The translations under genes were made by a program, and so were the position numbers. 64,000 bases of DNA from Lunularia cruciata (taxonomy: Eukaryota; Streptophyta; Marchantiopsida; Lunulariales; Lunulariaceae), in the NCBI GenBank assembly GCA_948567375.1, contig OX419756.1, positions 50,322,552 through 50,386,551 on the forward strand. The letters are read 5' to 3'. Positions 36,801 to 48,795 of this stretch are shown piece after piece. How positions within the stretch are numbered: the stretch's first letter is position 1; each line of letters begins with the position of its first letter. Below the pieces are notes generated by a model. It ran no database searches, was not told the origin of the DNA, and worked only from the letters and a program-made list of their open reading frames with translations.

Positions 36801-38115
36801 GGTCTTTCCTCCTCAACTTTACCGAAGTCATTTGAATTCTGACTGCAATGCTGATCATCGAGTGTCAGTATAAACACTTCAGGCTGGTCTGAACCAATAA
36901 TTTCCTCATCTTCAAAGGTGTAGTCTAAGGACTCTGAGCTGCAAACGGCTTTCCTCGTAGCCTCACAATCGGAAGTTTCAAGTGAGTGATTTTGTTCCAC
37001 TTTATGTTTCCCTTGTTGCAACTCCCCGAATTCTACAATGCTCTGAACGGCTTTATATCCATTCTTATCTTCTGCCACTTCTGCCGACGCTTGACCGTGC
37101 CTCACCCATTTATTTGTTTCTTCCGGAATATCAACGCCAACCAGATCCAGGGTACATTCCAGACCACCTAATGAACCCAATGAGGAATCACCACGGTCTT
37201 CGAGCTGCACTATAACCTTCTTACACCCCGAGTCATTGTCATATTTTCCGAAGCTTTCATCAAATTCCACGGGACAACTTTGCACACGCTCGAGTTCACT
37301 TTCCAGTTCCTGCACACAGCAAACCTGAGGGATTTTTACAACATCTTGCTGGCTCTCAGGACCTTTAATTGGGATTTCCGCAAAAACTTCATTCAAATTC
37401 CCTTGATTATTGTCTCCCGTTATGTCAGCTTCCAGGGGAAAGGAAATCTCATCCCGCAGCTCTCCTGAACCCCACAGTGTACCATTTTCCGAAGAGGCCT
37501 CACTGTCGATTTCTGCAAGTTATAGATTTATATTTCATGCATCAGGACGCGTGTTCACAGTTGCAAATGTGCTAGCTTAACAACCAGCTGATCACGGAAC
37601 CATCAATCGCCTCGACCACGTCAAGAATATCTCTAGTTTAAACCACCTTTAACCAACGATTAAATTCTCGAGAGAAACAGCTTATTCGTAACTCATAGCT
37701 TGCATGTCTTGTGGTCGGCATGCAACAGATCATAAACCTGTCAAAATGAGGGGCAGCAAGGGAAGGGTAAAGACGTAAACACAAGGAAGTGTTCAACAAA
37801 GCAGAGTCAAGGCCATGGCAATGGATCTCAGTGTCTTCATCTAGAGTTACCCACGCTCATATACTGAAGCATTCGTTGGTTATCTTTTTCCAGTTTGTTC
37901 GCAGACTCTCTAAGTCGCGCATGCCTTCAACTGATGCCCTTGACAGCTAGTGGCTTACCAAGACGACCCTGAGATGGCCAACGGTGGTGAAGGCTTGGCA
38001 AGGAACGAATACAACCAACTTCTACACGAAATCGCTGATATTCGTGACGCAGACGCGCCAATCCTGCCAATCCTCTCCCTTGAGCCCTTCTGTTTAGGGA
38101 TTTTGGGCCAACCAT
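33898..38115 (-). CDS. Unrecognised 1157-residue protein (4 exons)
   Basis: Exons 37959-38115, 36260-37512, 35449-36018 and 33898-35391 join in phase and total 3474 bases, ending in TAG. Introns are 446, 241 and 57 bases. Splice sites are CTTG|GTAAGC with CTTGCAG, ACCG|GTAAGA with CTGCAG, and AGAA|GTGAGT with a weaker CCAAAG. The first ATG (38115) gives an Arg-rich N-terminus. Exon 2 is acidic with LDYTFEDEEIIGS. Exon 3 has GSTSLISLTGLANLTRMG. Exon 4 is Ser/Arg/Pro-rich with GEKPPPIVWTPRGH and KLPKSVRFRSPIKRL, and an acidic end. No domain, signal peptide or membrane segment is recognised. The three phase matches make a real gene likely. The start and the 57-base intron are the weakest parts. 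Confidence 0.65.
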
Positions 38116-38279
38116 GTTCTCGACTTTGGAATCAAACGCATTTTCCACGTCCTTCGGCTCGGTCGAATCTGAAACACAATGTTTACATTCCCCATCGTTT
38201 AATTTCCGGCAAGCTAGCTCGAACCATGACGATTAGGGTTTCAGACGGTGACTCGCCAGCTACATTCAACCGATAGTAG

Positions 38280-39120
38280 TTTGCCATGACCTCTTTATGC
38301 AAAAAGCGCATGGCAGATAACTTCTCTTAACTTCTCTTAGTTGCAGGTTGTGACAAGTGATCTGGAGACGGGACGGCGAAGTCTCCAAACCTCTCCGGAC
38401 AGTTAGTGCACGAAGAACGGAAGTGAAACATTTGTGTCTCTCATTCCACTGCCACACAGCGAGCGCAATTCCGCTCTTCACTAATCCTTCATTTGACTAC
38501 AACCGTAATGGGCCCGTTATTGTGAGACGATGCATGCATGATTCGTACTTCAGTTCCAATGCTGCCAAATCTTACTTTCAGCTGTTTCCCGATTCAGTCA
38601 GCATGGATGTACATACAGAGATTGGATAATGCCCTCGGATCTCTAACAGAGTAGATTATACTGGATCATACTGGAAGCCGAGCAAGATGATCACCCTGGG
38701 TATTCCTTCAACAAATCGCCATAGAGATTTCTCTTCCAGCAGTAGTTGCTTGGTGGATGGTGTTCGTTGCTTTCTTGGTGATGTGTGATCGTAAAATACG
38801 AGACTGAAATTCTGCATAGATCGTCGGTAATTATCTGGAATACTTGACCAAATCTTTCGACTGAACCGGTCGAAAAAATTCTGGGAGATGCACTCGAGTT
38901 TCCCGCGTGATTACTAGATGGATCTCGAATTACCTATGAGTGCAAATGCCGAAACATCATTCTATTTTCTTCCCATCCTTCGTTTTTTCTACTCGGTCGC
39001 TGTCTTCTTCTCTTTCTCTTCAGTGGAGTTCCCGGATAGTAGAAATTGTTCTTCACTATATTATTACCATAATGTCCGGCAAGTTGGACCTTATGCTTAC
39101 TAATCGGATAAGGATACATG
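38280..39120. other. Upstream flank of the minus-strand gene, nothing firm
   Basis: Normal base composition, no recognised gene. An AAACCCTAA-like stretch near 38240, common in plant 5' leaders, lies just upstream of the proposed start and suggests the promoter is here. No TATA box can be assigned with confidence. Confidence 0.35.
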
Positions 39121-40090
39121 TTAATTTATAAGAGTTTTCACGCTAGTCAGATCTAAAAGGAGAACAAGTAAGATGTCAAGAGTATAAAAATTACTCTAAT
39201 GCGTCTGGATTAAAGTGAATTTATGCGAGAAACTTTTAAGGAGAATAGAAATGCTTTAACCTTTTCATTTTATTATAATTTTCGTTTGAACATCTTGATT
39301 TATTTGGGTGATTAAAATAGTAGTATAAATCAGGAATTTAGTGATATTAGTTTAAAAATGACTAAGTTTGTTTGCATGGCTACTTGGACTATTCTAACTA
39401 ATCAAGAGAACTTCAAAGAGCTTGGATAATCAACGGTGTCTCATCTTGCTCTTCTTCTTGGTTGGAGTTATTAAATAATATACACATAAATCATGTTATT
39501 GATTATCATATTTCTTATACCCTATTTAATATATTTTGGCTGTTTTACGTTCATATATATCTAAGTTTACATGCTTCAAAGAGGTGGACAGATAAAATGA
39601 AAACCTACTCAAGACTTTCCTTAACGACCATATAACATCTAAAGAATTTAGATAAGGAAGAAAAAAAAGAAGTTAACTGTAATTTATGAAATTAAACTGA
39701 AAACTAACAATTGTCACTTAAAATTGACAATCTCTCTGACTTTCTTTATTTATCTAAGGAAATTTGTAATAATCATTTAAAGAATGTAGGTTTTTCAGTA
39801 ACCTTTTGTAATTATTTGGAGTTTGAGTATAAAAGACAGAACAGATAAATAGGGGAATATAATATCCCATTGGAACTCTCATATTTGAAACTTTGAATGT
39901 CTTACTTTAACTTGGGTTTTTCGTATTTATACATAACTTAAAACCATAGTTCTCAACAAAATTCCTAAGAGATTTCATTTAGAAATCACATTTCTTGAAA
40001 TGCAAGCTAAGCTAACCCTTTACTAGTTCCAAATACATAACATTGTAGATAATGAGAGTTGGTTGAATAGATTAGAAATAATTAAAAAAA

Positions 40091-40280
40091 TAGATATCAT
40101 ATTGGTATGGAACTATAAGTTCACAAATAATCTTTAATGGATTTAATGATATTTTCCACTGGACTTTGTTGGAATTAACAATTTGATATCACATTGGTAT
40201 GATATTATAAGTTCATAAATAACCATTAATGGATTTAATGATATTTTCTACTGGACTTTTTTGGAATAACAATTTGATTG
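40091..40280. repeat. Diverged tandem duplication, about 93-bp units
   Basis: The phrase GATATCA(T/C)ATTGGTATG, then ATAAGTTCA(C/T)AAATAA, then TTAATGGATTTAATGATATTTT and ACTGGACTTT occurs twice in the same order. Confidence 0.75.
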
Positions 40281-42037
40281 TATGCAACATGATTACAATT
40301 TGATTATAATATACGCTTAACATTTGTGCACTTAACTATATATTGTTATGAAATTTTAAGAATAATAGAAAAAATAAATATCTTTTAATCATAATCTATG
40401 CTAAAATAATAATAATTGATAAATTCTATTATGTATACTTATTATGGTAGTTTGGATGAAGATAGATACTTGTTAGTTAAAAAGCAAAGTTAGATATGGA
40501 GTTTCAATTTTGATATAATTTTTGAGATTCAAACTTTAAGTTTTGAATTGAATTACTTTACATTGAAATAAATTAAATAACATAAATTTCTAAAGGTAAT
40601 TCCTTCATAAATTTGATTTTATAGCCATATGTTGAGATTAATTTGGATTTATTATGGTAAAAATTGCATCCAAATATTTATCTTCTATATAAATGGCTAT
40701 AATAACAAATTAATTTATTAAATAAGAATAAAAACTTCTTATAAAATTGAAAAATAGAAGTGTAAGATAATATTTTCACTGTATTTTATCAATTGGCATT
40801 TTAGCTTATGCTTTATTATTGAACATGTAGTTGTTTTTATAAAATATGGGTATCAAGTAATCCACACAAACCTTCTTAAGTTTGAAGTTATATTTAAAAT
40901 ATGAATTAGAAACTATTGGAATGGATATATTTAAGGATATTTATTTAATTCACTTTACTTTACTTTAAATTGAAATTTTATTAATATTCTTGAAGTCCAA
41001 CAGTATCAAAAGGAAAACTTAAGAAAGTATTACAAATATTTAGTATTCATATTAGAAATTATTTCATTTCTCCATGCAAGAATTATATTAAATTAAAACA
41101 GTTGTAACTAATGGATGGTTGAGAAAATAATAAAACAATATAGACTGGGATCATTTATGATTACATTTATTGATAAACAATATGAAATTCAAAAATCATT
41201 GCTTAATTTATACATTGCAATTTATTTTATTTATAATAACTCAATATTACATTCTAAATACTTAGTAATCTGAAAGATGAAATAAATAAAGCTAAAAACA
41301 AGACTTTAGTGCAAAGAGACATGTATAATAGCAGAAATATAAAAAGTACCCTTAACAAATAGTGAAACTAAAAATCTAACACATACAATTTTCATAATTA
41401 CAACTTTAGCTTTGGAATTTGCTTTGGAATGCTAGGCTGGGAGATTGTAAACGATGCTCATTTTGTTTGCTTGTGATTGCTCTACTACAATAAGAACTTG
41501 TTTGTATGCAAAGATAGAGATGACATATCCAAGTGGAGTGACTTCACAAGCAAGGTCGTGCCTTGCTCCAATTTTTGTTTGGTGATATACCTTGAGGTAT
41601 TGTTGCTTGTGGACAAAAGTTAGGAAAATATATAAGAAGTAGCAAAGTGTGCAGTTTTTTAGAGTGCCAAGAATAAGAGGTTAGCAACGGACTATTCGCA
41701 CGGAAGTGTGAGTGATGTTTTCTAGTTTTTAGAGGTTCTCTAATGAATTGAGAAGAAAGGAGAATTGTATTCTTGGTGTTAGAATCACTCGTGTAATCCA
41801 AGCAACCATGTTCAAAGAATCTGAGGAATGGTACATTAGGGAGGAGGAGCACAAACACATGTTTGTTTCAAGCAATATGAGTATAGAGCAAATTGTTCAC
41901 TAGTCCTTATGATTGATACAAGGTCCAAGGATACTCACAAGTTGATTGGAAAACCTCCGAGTCTATGGTGGAAAATATATCCCAAGTTTTATGGAGATAG
42001 TGTTTAGATCAAGAAGTAGCAAATAAAAAACTATAAC

Positions 42038-42045
42038 TCAAGAAG

Positions 42046-42076
<31 letters not shown>

Positions 42077-42077
42077 C
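42038..42077. repeat. (GAA)n microsatellite
   Basis: About twelve consecutive AAG/AGA triplets within the AT-rich island. Confidence 0.9.
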
Positions 42078-43659
42078 ATCTATATATCAAATATTTCACC
42101 AATTTGCCTTGCCATTTCTTATTGGTCTTGATCAAAAAATTGGGCATTGCAATGATTTGTTCTTCTTGCTACCTTTGGAAGAAGAATCCATATTGTGGTG
42201 TAGAGAAAACTTGAAATAGTTGAAAACATACTACAAATTATAAATTTTTAAGAGGCAAAGGTTTCCAAATTTCAGAAATTCATCTCCAAGTTTTACAAAT
42301 ATGCAATATACCCATCACTTTGCTTTAGCTCCTATGATAGGTTGTAATAACTCCAAGTTTATTACAGCCAGTCACAAAAAGTCTTTTGATTCTTTGAGAG
42401 AGTTAATCACGTGCCACTAACCATGGAGAAACCACCCCGTTTGATTATATGACTTAACTCATAATGCATTAGAAAGAAAACAAAGAAGAAAATTACATCA
42501 CAATTGTGCAAGCAAACATGTCATCGATATTATTGATAGTGGTGTTGTGGCAAATAAAGCCATCCCACAAAAGCTAAAGCAAAGAGAAGGGTCTAGCTAA
42601 ATCTGGATCCTCTAAACAATCAAGAAAAGGGGTTGTGTGCAAGAGTGGCATCAACCAATGTTGTCCCAACATGCAACTTGAAGATAGTTTGCATGTATTT
42701 CAAAGCTTAAATATGAGACAAAAAGGTAAACCAAGTAAGGTCTGATCCACAAGATACAAAGATTGGTTGAGTGAAAATGTTGACTCAAGTTCTCATGTAA
42801 AAACTGCAAGATCATTTTCAAGAACAAGCATTACTTTATTAACATGGAGAAAAGATCAAAATTAATAGATAAAGTAGACTGCACTAAAGACTTCTTGTGT
42901 TAGGTTCACAACCTGAGACATACTGAGGGGTGGAGTTTAATGACTAGTTTTAGACATGCAACTATCTTCATGTTTTGCTCCACAAACACACACATGAGTA
43001 CCAATACTCACTCAACACTAGACCCTATATTACTTTCTTCTAATTCTCTCAACAAATATATCTAACCTCTCAATGCACTCAGCCATATGATCAATAAATT
43101 TTGTTGCACACTTACAAGCAAATTATGTCTAAAATTTCTTCCTCGAGGGCATGTACTTCATTCAATGCTATTTTGGCAAGTAGTATGACATCTACTATCC
43201 CAATTGCCAAAGTTTAAAGTCTTTATTCTTTAGTCTTTAGCCTTTATGATAGTTCCTGATGGCTTAAGTGCAAAAAAAATACCAACATCAAAAAGGTCAA
43301 TCTATTGATAATTTGAGTCCAGTAGTATAATGTGCTTTACTCAACAACTAACAAGAGATATAAGCAATTGAATGAAGAAGTATAATAAAGAATGCAAATT
43401 AAAAACTTATGAACTAGTTATAGTCACATGCCAAATTAGAATAAGTCTAATTTTAAGACTATTTGACAATCCATAAAATCATTGAAGTTTCAAACTAGCA
43501 CAAGACAACAAGGAAGCAAGCAATAAAACCAAATACCTTCACCAAGTAGCTAAGTACAACGCTATTGCTTTGAAAACTACCAAGATCCAAACATAGTCTT
43601 AGATAAGTTGAATGAAGCGATGAACATGTCCAACAAAGGGTTCCTTAACTCTACAAATT

Positions 43660-44090
43660 TATGATGGACAAGTAGATGAATTTTTTATAAATGCTTTAGA
43701 GAGGCTCTTTACAAGTGGTATGATAATGACCAAGTTCATGGCATCTTTTGCAATACACTTGTCTAGTCTCACCACCTTCCTCTCTATGAATATGCTCTTT
43801 GTCTCAGGCCGACCAACAGAACAAGAAGTCTTTGGTGGAAGGCAAATGTGCATAAGGTTCTTGATGTTGTTGTGTAGGATGTTGAGTGCAACATCCTATA
43901 TACTTTGGTGAAAGATTTGATGGATAAATTCCTTGTATGTGTTGCAATATGACTCTATTATGAAGCACTTGTTTGCAAAGAAATATACATTTTGTCATAT
44001 AATAAAATAAAGACAAAAGTATGAGCACATGCAATTTCAAAATGTTGCCAAGATTGGAAAGTATAGGTCCAAGTTTCAAGATTGAAAACC
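43660..44090 (-). pseudogene. Mutator-like (MULE) transposase C-terminal fragment
   Basis: Pieces in different minus-strand frames follow the order of a MULE transposase C-terminus. A SWIM-like piece (SWQHFEIACAHTFVF) lies near 44010-44050. Then comes LQHIQGIYPSNLSP, a GRPETK phrase near 43810, and a CCHC zinc knuckle (YCKRCHELGHYHTTCKEP) near 43690-43755. Frameshifts separate the pieces. MULE transposases move Mutator elements; FAR1-type host proteins share the SWIM part, so that is the alternative. The N-terminal and DDE parts are absent, because the gypsy element at 44123 starts just upstream. Confidence 0.55.
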
Positions 44091-44122
44091 TCACTTTTAG
44101 AATTTGATATATACTCAAACTC

Positions 44123-45495
44123 TGTCACGCCATTTGTAGTGCCGCATCTAGATGCTCGGACACTAGAGTTCTAGTGATAGTAGTTAGAGTTATTTCAGCA
44201 GTTTCTCAGAGACTACTTTCCGATGGTTAGATTTCGTGTTTGGGGTACTGACTTCACAATGGGGCCCACCATCACTTTGCACCGTTTGCACCATCAACTG
44301 TGCCATTAGCAGGACCGTTAGGATTTTAGAGCTAGCTTGAGTCCAGGGGGTATAGTTTCAAAGTGAGCTTTAGAGAGCTCACTTCTCTAATGTTGAGCCT
44401 TCGAGTTCCTGGCTATGGTGAATAGAGGCCGGCAAACATCACCTGGATTCTCTATGCTTGAGTGGGTGTAGCTTGACTATAATCAGTGCCCAGTTGTTGG
44501 CAGTTTATAGAGTGACATATCAAGTATTGATCTGAGTTGAGTTGAGTTGAGAGTGGTAAGCAATCTGATTACATCAAAGAAGTTAAGTCAGGGGGAAATC
44601 GGGTGCAGGAACTATGAGTGTTGGTGGTATCTCCAAGTTCGGTAGATTGTTGATAGCTCAATTCAAGTTCAATGTTTCCCTAGTGTGCAGAAGCTCGTTC
44701 AATTGATGCAGATTTGGCAGTTAGGCGGACGGTGTGCGGAAGCGCTGGCCAAATTTTGAGCAAAGAAGGAGCAAATTTCAAGCAATGGTTGTGATTTTGA
44801 GCTCAAGAGGTGAAGGCATGACCAATTTGCTGCAAGTTGGGCTCAGTAAGTCAAATTGAAGGTGGAGTTGGGAAGCTCTTCTCATGAATTTGTGATTGGG
44901 AAAAACCCGTGTTGTCAATTTGGCTCTAGTAGAAAGTTAGCGGGGGATTTGGCGGACATCCATCTTTAGGGTTTACGTCAGATTTTGGTTGGGATTTATG
45001 TCAGATTTTGGCCAGAATTAGAGGAGTTTTTGCTGTTTGGCCAGATTTGGAGGAGTTTCGCTAGTTTGGAGGAGTTTCACAAATTTGGAGAAGTTTTGCC
45101 AATTTTGGAGGAGGTTCAAAGTGGCAACAAGAAAGGCCTCATTTTGGCATTTTGAGGCATAGGGCTATGGGCTATGAGAGGCTACGAAGGCCTAGAAGGG
45201 CCAGCAAGCCAGCTTGATGGCGTGAGGCTAGCTAGTTTAGAGTAGATCTTGGTCATTGGTTGGCAAAATCTACCTTTCCTGCTAGATTGTGCGCGAGATC
45301 TAGGTTTGACCCCTAGATCTCTTGTTCCTAGACTGGTGCCCTAGCCAACTGGTCCACCCTCACTTGTTGTCATAGTGACTGTACCATTGTTATCTATACA
45401 CATGTAGCTTTGGCTAGGAGAGGCAGTTTGATCCTATTCTTGGTGATCTTGGTAGCTTAGGACTTAGATACCAACTTCTCTTATGTCAAATGCCA
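44123..45495 (+). repeat. 5' LTR of the methyltransferase gypsy element
   Basis: The start is fixed by TGTCACGCC, shared with 63736. The end is inferred from a decayed primer-binding site at 45498-45510 and is uncertain by some tens of bases. About 1.37 kb, long but normal for gypsy. At 45290-45320 it contains a 10-bp hairpin (GAGATCTAGG and its complement) with a GGTCAAA loop that resembles a tRNA T-arm. Confidence 0.6.
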
Positions 45496-45497
45496 AA

Positions 45498-45510
45498 TGG
45501 TGGCAGAGTC
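45498..45510 (+). promoter_or_regulatory. Probable primer-binding site
   Basis: TGGTGGCAGAGTC agrees with 10 of 13 positions of the plant initiator-Met site TGGTATCAGAGCC. It lies where the 5' LTR should end and about 400 bases before gag. Confidence 0.45.
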
Positions 45511-45910
45511 AGTCACGTGTTGTGTTATGAGATGGAGGGGTTTTCATTTAGATTTCTTTTGATTGGACCTCCTCCATTCTTTGCTTCCTTTTTGTGCACC
45601 ACATTTGTGTGAGGTGCCCTGACTTTTGAGTGTTGGTGCTCTGGTGTGCTCTCGGTGGTGAGGCTGGAGTGATGAGCAGTCAGACTACCTTTGTTTCTCT
45701 CCGGTGAGGCAGGAAGTGATAACTTGCAGACCATGAGAGTGCGTGTTATGATGGCAGGTTACAGGTTGCCCTTTCCCCTAGTGTAGTTATCTCGGTTAGA
45801 GTTACATTAGTGGGTGGTGTTTAGTTGGTGTTGGCACTTGGTGGGGCACTTGCAGTTGCAGTTGGTGGTTCGGGTTTGTTGTTGTGGTTACTTTGTCATG
45901 ACGGAGTACT

Positions 45911-47280
45911 TTGGAGATTCCAGAGGAGTTAGCTCTGCAGTACGCAGTGGGTTTACTCGGAGTGGTGCTCGGTATCAACCTGTATCTTAGGTCCCAACGA
46001 GGGAGGAAATTGACTCTGAGTTGGAGTTCAACACAAGAGCTAATTCAGTTGAGAGTGCACTTGGTGTGTCCGCACCGTTATTGTGGGACATGGACAAGAT
46101 TTATGGGGCCTCCAAAGGCCTTAGGCGTTACTATAGTACAGTGGGTACCATTGAGTTGGATGGCTTTATCCAGGAGTTCAACATTTGGTGTGATCTACAA
46201 CAGATGCGGAACCCGATTTTGTTCACACCCTTCATGGCATGGAAGGGGTTGTTTCAGCATCTAGAGGGTCCGCCGATGGACGACTACCATAAGTTCAAGA
46301 GAGCTACTTGGAGGAGATTGAGTTATGGAGACAGTATTGGTCTCCACACTTTGTCTCCATCACTTCAAGAGTGGCCAAGAGTAGATCGGCTGTACCTATG
46401 AGTTCTAGCTCGAGTAGTGTGGGTGGAGCTAGTGGAAGTGCACTAGCTGGAGATAGTACTACTACAATTGGAGGTATCGCTGCAAGAGGTGGTGTGGTAC
46501 CGGGGTTTATCCCCATGGTGGAGTTCTTCCTATGTTTGAGGCAGAACTACCAAGGAGTACGGACTGACAAGCTAAGGAGCTTGCAGGAGTTCTAGCGGAA
46601 GGCTGGAGAGAGCCTACGTGAGGCATACACTCGCATGAGGCGGCTGATCAGTTTCACTCAGGGAGTTACTGAGGCCTAAGCAGTCTAGTTTTGGTATGGG
46701 ATACTAGACAAGGAGTTGCAATGTAGAGTTTGTGATGCTACATTGTTGCAGGCTACTTTGCCCACTTTGGCAGTAGTCTTTGGTTTGGCTGAGCGTATTG
46801 AGCTCAACATGGTGGAGGAGAGAGTGGTGACATCAGGATTTGGTAGAGAGACCTCATCCACGGCTGTGACTTCTTCTAGAGTGCAGCAGAGTGCACCATG
46901 CCTAGTTGGTTTTTGAGGACAGGGTGGACAGCCCAGATCCTATGGAGCGAGTGGAGGGCCTAGTGGAGTTAGACCCTTACCCTCATTTTTGGGTCAGTAG
47001 TAGCCAGTGAGCGGTGGTGTTGCTTGTTGGACTTGTGGTGGACCTCACCATCAGAGAGAGTGTACTCAGGGCAGTGGACCTGATACCTTTGGTGCATCAT
47101 AGCCAGCACAGAGGCAGTGTGAGCACTGCCATAGATTTGGTCACACTAGTGACCGGTGTTTTGTCCTACACCCGGAGTTACGAAGTGGTAGGGCTACTTT
47201 GGCAGGTAGTAGGGGAGCTCTAGTTCATGGAGGATGAGGTGGTAGAGGTGGTGGTAGAGGATCTACACCTAGTAGGGGTG
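45911..47280 (+). pseudogene. Gag with two zinc knuckles (methyltransferase element)
   Basis: Gag spans three frames at the start (45911, then 46021-46300, then the main frame from 46308), so there are one or two frameshifts near the 5' end. From 46308 the frame is constant but has stops at 46593, 46677, 46686, 46914, 46998, 47001 and 47100. Capsid-like sequence includes YHKFKRATW and AYTRMRRLISF. Two zinc knuckles follow: CWTCGGPHHQREC at 47028-47066 (a spaced variant) and CEHCHRFGHTSDRC near 47115-47160 (standard CX2CX4HX4C). Gag packages the RNA into particles. Confidence 0.8.
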
Positions 47281-47309
47281 CAATACCTGCCCTTACTTTT
47301 GACACAACT

Positions 47310-48795
47310 ATGGCCACTCGGATTGAGCAGTTGGAGCAGAGATTGGCTAGTATGGCTATTGCTCAGAGGAGATCAGATTCGAGTGTTGAGGCTTCCACCT
47401 CATATGTTGGTGATAGACATGCTTTGGACTTCATGTGCGGAGCAGCACAAGTGGATGCATCTACAATAATGACTAGGAGTGCAGTATGTGCTCCAAAGCC
47501 TAGAGGAGCATCAGTGGAGTTGGACCCACATAGAGGAGAGGTTGGGAGACAGGTCAGACTTCCCCAGTCTTTCACGCTATCTGAGGCATTGCAGAAAACA
47601 TCCATGGTTCCTAGACGTCCTAGTGTAGGTGTGGTAGGTGGTGATAGAGTACATGATGGACTACCTGCTAGTCAGCCACCTGCTACTACAGAGACTGAGT
47701 CTAGCATGATGTTGGGGGCAGCTCAGCTGATTATGCGGCGTCCTTTGTTTTCGGCCAATGATATGTTTACATTGGGAGTGGACCCAGCCCCAGTATTCCG
47801 GTTGGCTGCCACGTTGTGTGAGAGTAGGGATGGTGCAGGTCCTACTACTAGAGCAGAGGTGGTTGGTAGTAGAGCTGACTTGGTTGAGGAGCATGGGATC
47901 TGTTCAACGACCAGTGGTTTATGGCAGGCAGCAACGGCTAGATTGGAGGAGTTGCCAACTAGACCGGCCTTTGAGAGAGCACGGTTCACACATGGTGTTG
48001 TCCTATTGGGTAACCAGAGGGGGATTTTTCATTTGGTGGGACCTTCAGGTAAGGTCTATACACCACAGAGAGTCTTGTTAGACTCTGGTGCGCAACCCCT
48101 TATGTTGGGGAAGGCTGCAATTGTTGGTCTAGAGTTACTAAAGACCGATGTAGAGAGGTGTCCATTTTAGATCCAAACATCTCTAGGTAGTGGTTCAACA
48201 TAGTACATCACATGTGGAGAGCTTGTTGTCTAGGTTCAGCCTGGTCATCCGATTGATAGCTTGGTGTTGAGAGCTCAGGCTATTACGACGATAGTTGAGT
48301 CATATGATGTGCTAGTTGGAGGAGCAGTGTTATACCCCATGGGTTTCAGCATTGACTATTGGGAGGAGACAACCTCTTATAGATCTGGTTGGCAGTCTGG
48401 TGAGGGACGGGTATGTTGCCTACAAGTACGCTTCAATAGTGGCAATCTTGGCTCACTACAGTCCGAAACAATGGCAACATCAGTTTTAGCTTTCAGTGGT
48501 GTAGTGACTTGGCCTGGTGACTTGTTGGAGGGGAATGCCCATGCAGAGGATACTCCAGTACCAGAGGAGATCACTATGTTTTGGAGTACGAGTGGGATTG
48601 TTCCATCCACCTTGGATGTTCCATTGTGGAGTTTAGAGGAGGCATTGCAGCAGCATGCAGATCAGTTGGTGCATCAAGCTTGGAGTGGAGCCTTTGTACC
48701 ATCAGGAGATGAGTGTGAGGATGAGCCTCCAGAGGTGATTGCTTTGACACCTCTGGATACCACACTCATTGCTTGGCAGTATCTAGTAGAGGAGA
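47310..48795 (+). pseudogene. Protease region and linker (methyltransferase element)
   Basis: Continues the gag frame. It starts with a short helical segment (RIEQLEQRLASMAIAQR) and a low-complexity linker. It then reaches a retropepsin-like active site, VLLDSGAQPLMLGKAA, near 48075-48120, with Asp-Ser-Gly-Ala at 48081. Stops fall at 48168, 48201 and 48231. Downstream, DVLVGGAVLYPMGFSIDYW matches the second half of gypsy proteases. A further ~130 residues (GSLQSETMATSVLAF, then an acidic stretch) link the protease to the methyltransferase. Aspartic proteases of this kind cut Gag-Pol into its parts. Confidence 0.75.

Larger units (their letters stand above)
39120..43650. other. AT-rich island without recognisable genes
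   Basis: Base composition changes sharply at about 39120 to long A/T-rich runs and stays so until the gypsy LTR at 44123. There is no open frame above about 105 codons and no recognised RNA gene. The right end merges into a Mutator-like transposase fragment. It is probably old, heavily mutated transposon DNA. Confidence 0.6.

Noticed and set aside
44123-45495. Alternative reading that the 5' LTR is a separate solo LTR unrelated to the methyltransferase frame
   Set aside because: A primer-site-like sequence and gag follow directly, and the same repeat starts after the 3' coding end. One element is the simpler reading, although the LTR ends are not fully settled.
48377-48610. Minus-strand open frame inside the methyltransferase element
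   Set aside because: Shadow of the host pol frame.
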